Below, in pieces: positions 58,753 through 64,000 of a DNA stretch of 64,000 nucleotides (positions are counted from its first letter, which is position 1; each line of letters starts with the position of its first letter). The notes below the pieces were generated by a model that was not told the DNA's origin, ran no database searches, and saw only the letters and a program-made list of their open reading frames with translations. Position numbers and translations under genes: made by a program. The stretch spans positions 161,610 through 225,609 of the forward strand of contig JAGHQL010000014.1 of assembly GCA_020080175.1 (NCBI GenBank), given 5' to 3'. The DNA is from Glutinoglossum americanum. Lineage: Eukaryota; Ascomycota; Geoglossomycetes; Geoglossales; Geoglossaceae.

Positions 58753-59037
58753 GGGCTGTTCTTGTTGCGGTGTGGTACGTGGGCGTGTGCCTAACTATTG
58801 CACGGCGTGGAAGAATAAGCTCAGCTACGATGTGACACCGCTGCTTTATATAATGCACATGAGGTCCCCAGTCTGACTCGCACCTGAGCCTACGATAAGT
58901 CACTGCTTTAGGGAACGTTGTTAATCTGTAGGTGAGCGCAAAGAGTGTAGCACCACGTCCAATGAAAGCGAGTCTATACGGTATCCGGAGACTACGCCAC
59001 CGTATTCGACCATCTCTCCTGCGAATGAAGCATAACC

Positions 59038-59735
59038 ATGCTAGTCCCATTCAGCTTCCCGATCAACGATTTCATCGCAGGTCTCATTCTCATCAAGGAC
59101 ATTCTTAAGGCCCTTGATGATGGTACAGGTTCTTCAACCGAATACCGCGGGCTCATCCAGGAACCCTCCAGCCGCGAGAACGCACTCGTCAAAATGACTA
59201 ACTTGAATTTAGGCGAGATCCAGCAATCTCAGCATACTGCCGTTGAGCAGATAGCGGCTCAATGTCAGAACACTATCAACGAGTTCATAACGAGGGTTAA
59301 GAAGTATCAGCCCATTCTCCGATCTGGCGGTCCGTCGCCGGCGTCGAGGGATAGCACTCGCAAGACCCAGCGGGCTCTCTGCGAGGGGGCGATATATATA
59401 AATGTAAACTGAGAGAAGGGCTTAGAGGGAATACTTCATCTCTTTCTTTGCTCTTGACGACCGGCCAGATGTAAGGGTTATAGAGTAATGTCCACCCTTT
59501 AATCTTTGCGGCGCCTAGCTCCATGCCTCCTCTAGGATAAGGAGCGCGTTCCGATTGCTAGCGGCAGTAGGAGGTCGACTGTGTCTCAATACCGAAAACT
59601 AGACGAACAGAGTGAAGAAATTTTCGGCCAGGGGAGGGCTTTGCGTACAATCCAGGGCAGCATACAGGAGAGCCACAACGTCCTTACCGAGAGCAAGAAT
59701 ATTCTCGCCGCCCATGGGAATCTCTTTAGAGTGCT
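59038..59735 (+). pseudogene. Truncated Fungal_N-type gene of the ubiquitin-like family
   Basis: 59038-59390 encodes MLVPFSFPINDFIAGLILIK, STEYRGLIQE, TAVEQIAAQCQNTINEFITR, KKYQPILRSGG and RKTQRALCE. This is the helical N-terminal domain of a large fungal family whose members end in a ubiquitin-like domain. The expected next helices are missing and a stop follows. From 59581 the frame resumes with YRKLDEQSEEIFGQGRALRT and SIQESHNVLTESKNILAAHG, which belong to the middle of the same family. No ubiquitin-like part follows on this strand; the next gene is unrelated. An apparently intact relative lies at 62750-64000 on the other strand. Confidence 0.65.
59600..59735 (+). repeat. Duplicated gene fragment, copy 1
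   Basis: About 125 bp nearly identical to 61512-61640: the GAACAGAGTGA start, GGGGAGGGCTTTGCGTACAA core and CCGCCCATGGGAATCTC end are shared. Differences are scattered single bases. It codes for the DEQSEEIFG...AAHGNL segment of the Fungal_N/ubiquitin-like family. Confidence 0.7.
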
Positions 59736-60210
59736 GAATAAGCAAGGAGATGTGGAGTTTGGGGCCATGGCATTTGGGTGGAATATTGAATGGCGCGAGA
59801 AAACAGCAGAGTTTTTACACTGGAAACAAGGAAGATGGACTGCAACCAAGAGAATCGACTGGAATACTGAGGAAGGCTGACTCTGCGGTAATACAGCTCT
59901 ACCGCCTCGCCTAGTGGGTGGCCGAGGCGAGCACAGCCTTTGTTGCGTTTTGCTTTTGACATGGTCGCAGGTCTAGATCGCGCGTCACCCACCGGCTTCG
60001 CCAACACCAAATTGGACGCGAACGTGCAAGAGGACAAGGCTGCATTCATCAGCCTCGCGAGGAGTCGGGAACTGGGATAGTGGGGTGGTCAGCTGTTAGG
60101 AATTTATATTCCTGCCTTCCTGCCTCTCCAACTTGAGCAAAACCCAAGAGAAAAGAGGTGTCGTACCTACATTCAATACCACCAAGCAACGGCAAATCGC
60201 AGTCGCTTTG

Positions 60211-61268
60211 ATGTACCTTTTAACTCCATTATTCGGCATCAGCTGGGCCGTTGTTCAGGTTGTCATTGCGCTGCCCTGGAAAGGCGCCAAACCAGCGCCA
60301 ACTGGCGTCAGTGAGCCAGACTACAGAGGACAAAACCCAGAACCTACGTCGCCACCAGCAATAGAGATTTTTCGGCGACTGAACCCTAATAGTACAATAT
60401 GTGGATATGTTAATGGTGATCGAAGTTCGTTCCTCCAAATAATATATAGTATACCTTGCAAGAATCTGCCCATTCAAGGCTTTATATTCCTAGTGACTGA
60501 CACGATAGGATGGCAGCACAACCAACTCCCTGTGGTTCATCACTCACATGCACCTCCAGTTGCGACACTGCTCAGATAGAGAATGCTGTTCTATATAGCA
60601 ATGACGCAATATTCACTTCCTGCATCCCAAGTACTTTACTCTGGGGATGCGATACAGCTTGTCTGGCAGACCCGCATATCGAAAAATGGTGAACTTTTTT
60701 GCCCAAAGCGGAGATGCTCTGCTCATGCTCAAGAATCGCTTGCTGACATTTAAAGCAAAGCGGTTCTCTCTTTCCTTTCTGCACCAGTTGGTCCGGCCTT
60801 GGCAAAACGTATTATCTCTGTACTACATCGACTGTTTCTAGCCAAGTCAGCCTGAATCTTGGCACACCCGTACCCATGACTCCCATCACCGGTACGGGCT
60901 CCCTTGATAGCTCGAGCCACTTTTCTAGCCCAAGCTCTTCGATCGCCTCTACACCCTCTCTAGCCAGCGGTTCCCAACATCTCTCCGCTGGATCCACAGT
61001 CGGCGTAGCTGCTGGAGCGCTAACTGGCCTGGCTGCACTTGCTTTGGGCATCGGCTCCATCGTTAGACACATTAGACGCAATAAAAGATGTGGGGTCGCA
61101 GCTAGAGGAGAGACTTTGCCACCAGTTTCAGAGCTTAAAGCACAGCCGCCTCTACCAGATGGTGCCCCGCTGCCATCTACGGACCGATCTTTCCCAGGTG
61201 AGAAGATGGCCTTCCCACATAGGTCTCGACAGCTATCCACTACTGTTCCGGACCCACCTGAACATTAA
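60211..61268 (+). CDS. Cys-rich single-pass membrane protein
   Basis: The proposed exons are 60211-60428, 60509-60688 and 60761-61268, giving 301 aa. An N-terminal signal sequence (MYLLTPLFGISWAVVQVVIA) leads to LNPNSTICGYVNGD, PCGSSLTCTSSCDTAQ, TSCIPSTLLWGCDTACLADP and FPFCTSWSGLGKTYYLC. This Cys spacing recurs in many fungal surface proteins with a CGY...C...C...YYC plan. A Ser/Thr-rich stalk follows, then one helix (VGVAAGALTGLAALALGIGS), a basic stop-transfer (RHIRRNKR) and a short cytosolic tail. The second intron joins the IEK-C codon convincingly; the first uses a weak donor (GTTCCT) and is the doubtful part. The architecture suggests a cell-surface sensor or adhesion protein. It sits inside the broken Fungal_N cluster. 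Confidence 0.6.
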
Positions 61269-61511
61269 AAATTGGTATTCTCTGCAAAATGGTTATGTCC
61301 CATAGCCGCCATAGTGGGCTATTTTAGGTGTTATAACCGTCACATCGGCGCTCATAGTTACGCCTTTAAGTTTTCTATATAGCCAGAGCGATCTGCACAT
61401 CGCTAGAATTCAAGTGGTTTCCAACAGTGAGGATCAGAAGCCCTATGTCGCCTAACTCGTTAAAGGTTATGTATAAATAGAGGTAATTGTAGCCAGAATT
61501 ATAGACAATGT

Positions 61512-61640
61512 ATGAACAGAGTGAGGAAATTTTTGGCCGGGGGAGGGCTTTGCGTACAATCCAGGGCAGCGTACAGGAGAACCACAAAGTCCCCGCCGAG
61601 AGCAAGAATGTTCTCGCCGCCCATGGGAATCTCGTGTGTA
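61512..61640 (+). repeat. Duplicated gene fragment, copy 2
   Basis: Second copy of the 59600-59735 fragment, same orientation, 1.9 kb downstream. It remains open in the homologous frame (EQSEEIFGRGRALRT) until a stop near 61670, but has no start or continuation, so it is a gene scrap rather than a gene. Confidence 0.7.
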
Positions 61641-62749
61641 TCTCCGAGACTATTACCACGAGAGTTCTCTGATTACCGGGGCCCGAATGCTTCACCATAG
61701 ACCAGGAGTGTTGAATCGGGGATATGATTCATCGAAGGAAGTTAGAATGGACGAGGTACGTGCAATGTAGAATAGAACTTCTATTCTAGCAGCCTCGTAT
61801 CCATAAATGGATACGAGGTGCCAGGGCTAAAGAGAGGCCGGAGCGAACCCTAATGGCAGGTTCCGCACTACCCCAGAATAAGCCATTTCCAACATTACTG
61901 AGGCCGTCGGTCTGCAGATCCAATACTCAGCAGACTATCACCCCCTTCTCTAGTGTTTACCCCTGACGATCGCTAGCCCACCGCGAGCATAAGAATCTCT
62001 AGGTCCGCTGTATCTACAGAATCTAATTGGTTTCATTAAGCTTATATTACATGTTATTCGACCACTCACATCCCAACGAGGCTAGAATGCGTGCCTCCCT
62101 CGAGGACCTAAAACTGGTAAATACAAGAAGTAGCAATAGTAATGAGTGTCCCATGCAGCGCGTTAGGAGGCCAGTATAACAGTAGTCGGGAGACTCATGA
62201 AGACCACGGCATCAACAAGCCTGTAATACTCCAGGCGAAGGAGAGGCCTTGGTTGAGTGGACTCGGGCAATGGCGCAGTCACGGATTTCCAATCCGACAC
62301 AAGGTGCTTAGAGCGATGGCAAAGTAAGAGTGGACCTGGCTTCTCAAGCAGCGCCCGCCTTGTGAGCAGCAATCCACCTCTAAGACTACTTACAACGGCT
62401 TGATAGTAACGTGATTAAAAAATTCCTCTTTTTCACTTTCACTTAGCTCACCCACTTCCTCTCCACCATCCGAGGGCTCAAGTTCAGGTTTTTTCGCTCT
62501 GGGGCGACGCGTTCTCCCCGTTGCTTTTCCCTTCTTTATACCTCCAGCTTCCCTTGCCTTATTGCATGTAGATATTTCGTCGTTTCCCTCACCCAGAATA
62601 AGCCTATCCACAATTCGAGGTAAAAAATCTCGCTCAAGGCCCATGTAAGTAGGACTTCGTGTGGGTATACTAGCAACCCGCCCAAAAAGAATGGTAATGG
62701 TATGTTAGGAGGTAGATGGGCTTATCAGGGCCTATGACAAGCGCCCGGT
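61641..62749. other. Intergenic region with dispersed repeat B, copy 2
   Basis: It holds the second copy of repeat B (about 61890-62010). A minus-strand 84-codon frame (62390-62644), rich in Lys/Arg then Glu/Ser, has a start and stop but no recognised family. It may be a small gene or the end of a decayed element. Confidence 0.4.
61890..62010 (+). repeat. Dispersed repeat B, copy 2
   Basis: GAGGCCGTCGGTCTGCAG, CTCAGCAGACTATCACC, TTACCCCTGACG and GCCCACCGCGAG match the 34755-34870 copy in the same order and orientation. Confidence 0.6.
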
Positions 62750-64000
62750 CTATTGTAGCACACACCCGATCTGCCCACGTGCGTGCTGCGGTATATAGTA
62801 AGACTCTCCCATATCCGTGTCTGAGCACTCCTGGTCGACCGTGTTCCCCTGTGCGTGTTCAGGCTCAATAACGCGTACGCGCTTAAACTGCTGGATTTCG
62901 TCATCAACAGCGTTAGCGCCTTGTCGGTTGCCGTGGTCACTGCTGCTGGGTCTTTTTCGCTTCCCGGGTCGGATTGTTACTCTAGGGGCTAAGGTTGGTA
63001 GTTCGACAATTCGCTGGTACCATAGCCCGCAGTTAGGGCTTTGGGGTTTTTATTAGTCACCAGTGTTCTCCACTTTGTATGAGAGAGCACTCCATACCAC
63101 TCAATACCAGAATCGTTATGCCCATCGTGGTCGGAATGGCAACCGGGACATATGCTATGTGGGATCTTTGTCTTTTTGAATACCATGCTCATGTTGACTT
63201 TCCGCCCGGGCAAGAACACCGAGTCCCATGGGGCTGCGAGGTTGATTTCTCGGTTGGTGTGCGACTCCTGCATGACGTACTCACCGGCTTTGAACTTTCG
63301 GAGGCCAGGGACATGGCGGAATCGGACTTCTATGACTGCTTCGAAAGCCTGGGCAAGTTGTTAGTGTCGAAGGTAACCTTGACTTACAGAGCATCCATCC
63401 AGTGAGACAGGGAACATATACTTCACGGCAGTTGATGAATTCTATATGAAAAGGTGCAACCCTGCCATGTGCGTCTTCGAAGAGGACAGGTTGTTGACGT
63501 TCTATTTGTGGTGGGATGTTTCTCTGTAGCTTCATTATCAGGTCATACATGTGCATATTGGTAGCGCTAATTGAGCCACACGGTTACTATCCTGCTGGAA
63601 GAGATATAGCGTGCTCAGAATATTAGTGATTTTAGTCCTGGGCGGCTTACAGAAGCTTCGTCATCTGCGTCGCGCAACTTGGGTCTATATCAGTATCATG
63701 AACCTCCCGACAGCAGGCAAGAGCCCACTTGCCTAGCGATGGCCCTAGTAATAGACAAAAGCAGATTCCCATGTGCGGTAAGGACACCATTGTTTTTCTG
63801 TACGTTACTCTGGATACTACCTAGTGTTTCACCCTGGGCGTCGCTCTTTTGACTCTGTTCGTCTAGCTTGCGACGTTGTAGAGCTGCCGAATTCCTATGG
63901 GTCATTGTTGTGGATATGCTGCGCGGCCGCTGGAACGGCATTAAAGTGGCGTTGTCGCAGGAAGGCGGGCCACGACACCCGGAACACGGAATAGGAGCAA
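62750..64000 (-). CDS. Ubiquitin-like / zinc-ribbon fungal protein, 5' end possibly beyond the window
   Basis: Five exons on the minus strand (64000-63729, 63664-63651, 63566-63422, 63348-63098, 63038-62750) join in phase. The second exon is only 14 bp but gives the family-typical RAIARQ-MTKLL-ATNMHMYDLI junction. Order of parts: a helical stretch KLDEQSQKSDAQGETLGSIQ with TAHGNLLLSITRAIA; MYDLIMKLQRNIPPQIERQQ and PVLFEDAHGRVAPFHIEFIN; the ubiquitin-like fold FEAVIEVRFRHVPGLRKFKA...GEYVMQ; APWDSVFLPGRKVNMSMVF; a zinc ribbon CPGCHSD...CPNCGLWY; and a basic tail (RPGKRKRPSSSD, EIQQFKRVRVIEPE). Members usually start with a Fungal_N-type domain, which may lie past the right edge; an in-frame ATG at 63941 is the alternative start. 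Its role is unknown, and the domain mix suggests regulation related to STAND receptors. Confidence 0.73.

Noticed and set aside
62265-62310. tRNA-like segment (CGGA-TTTCCAA-TCCG stem-loop beside a GGCGCAGT stretch)
   Set aside because: The anticodon-like stem is only 4 bp. No T-arm consensus (GGTTCGA) and no 7-bp acceptor pairing were found, so it is probably chance.
62390-62644. 84-codon charged open frame on the minus strand
   Set aside because: It has a start and stop but no recognised family. The Lys/Arg and Glu/Ser composition could come from a decayed transposase tail, so it is not called as a gene.
1-64000. CRISPR arrays, rRNA genes, bacterial-type operons
   Set aside because: No regularly spaced repeats and no rRNA signature were seen; introns and gene families are fungal.

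Overview
The window looks like a contig piece from a filamentous ascomycete (Pezizomycotina). Most genes are split by short introns of about 46-110 bp with GT...AG ends and CTAAC/CTGAC-like branch sites. The gene families are typical of these fungi: HET domain, fungal NLRs, SesB-like hydrolases, FluG, CAP10-type GT90 and DUF4149/TMEM205. I cannot name the genus. Exon coordinates below come from reading frames, splice motifs and family conservation; none is backed by transcripts.

Layout. 1-1.1 kb: 5' part of a gene ending in a cut-off ubiquitin-like fold. 1.1-5.2 kb: gene-free, repeat-rich DNA. 5.2-7.2 kb: GT90 glycosyltransferase. 8.1-15.7 kb: two adjacent genes that share an N-terminal SesB-like alpha/beta hydrolase but carry different C-termini, a complete von Willebrand A domain in one and a CorA-like two-helix membrane module in the other. 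16.5-17.7 kb: polytopic membrane protein. 17.7-24 kb: a second gene-free block with a GC-rich island. 24-25.3 kb: relic of a third SesB-hydrolase gene, fused to NB-ARC and TPR. 26.3-27.6 kb: unknown gene with a C-terminal membrane anchor. 28.3-30.8 kb: dipeptidyl peptidase III. 31.2-34.6 kb: intact NB-ARC/TPR NLR. 35.4-37.3 kb: HET protein. 37.7-40.2 kb: glycosylated four-helix membrane protein. 42-43.6 kb: decayed Fungal_N/ankyrin gene. 44.8-50.7 kb: three paralogues with an LPPEIR-type (F-box/2EXR-like) start, with a medium-chain reductase among them. 51.4-52 kb: TMEM205-like protein. 53-54.6 kb: secreted protein. 56.1-58.8 kb: FluG. 59-64 kb: fragmented copies of a Fungal_N/ubiquitin-like family, a Cys-rich single-pass membrane protein, and an apparently intact ubiquitin-like/zinc-ribbon gene running off the right edge.

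Taken together the window is an accessory, self/non-self-recognition-type neighbourhood (NLR, HET, SesB fusions, Fungal_N relics) interleaved with housekeeping islands (FluG, DPP III, GT90, reductase, TMEM205). The most unusual content is the SesB-like hydrolase domain in three architectures within 17 kb (vWA, CorA-like, NB-ARC/TPR). This suggests domain shuffling around a common effector or trigger module. The functional link is inference.
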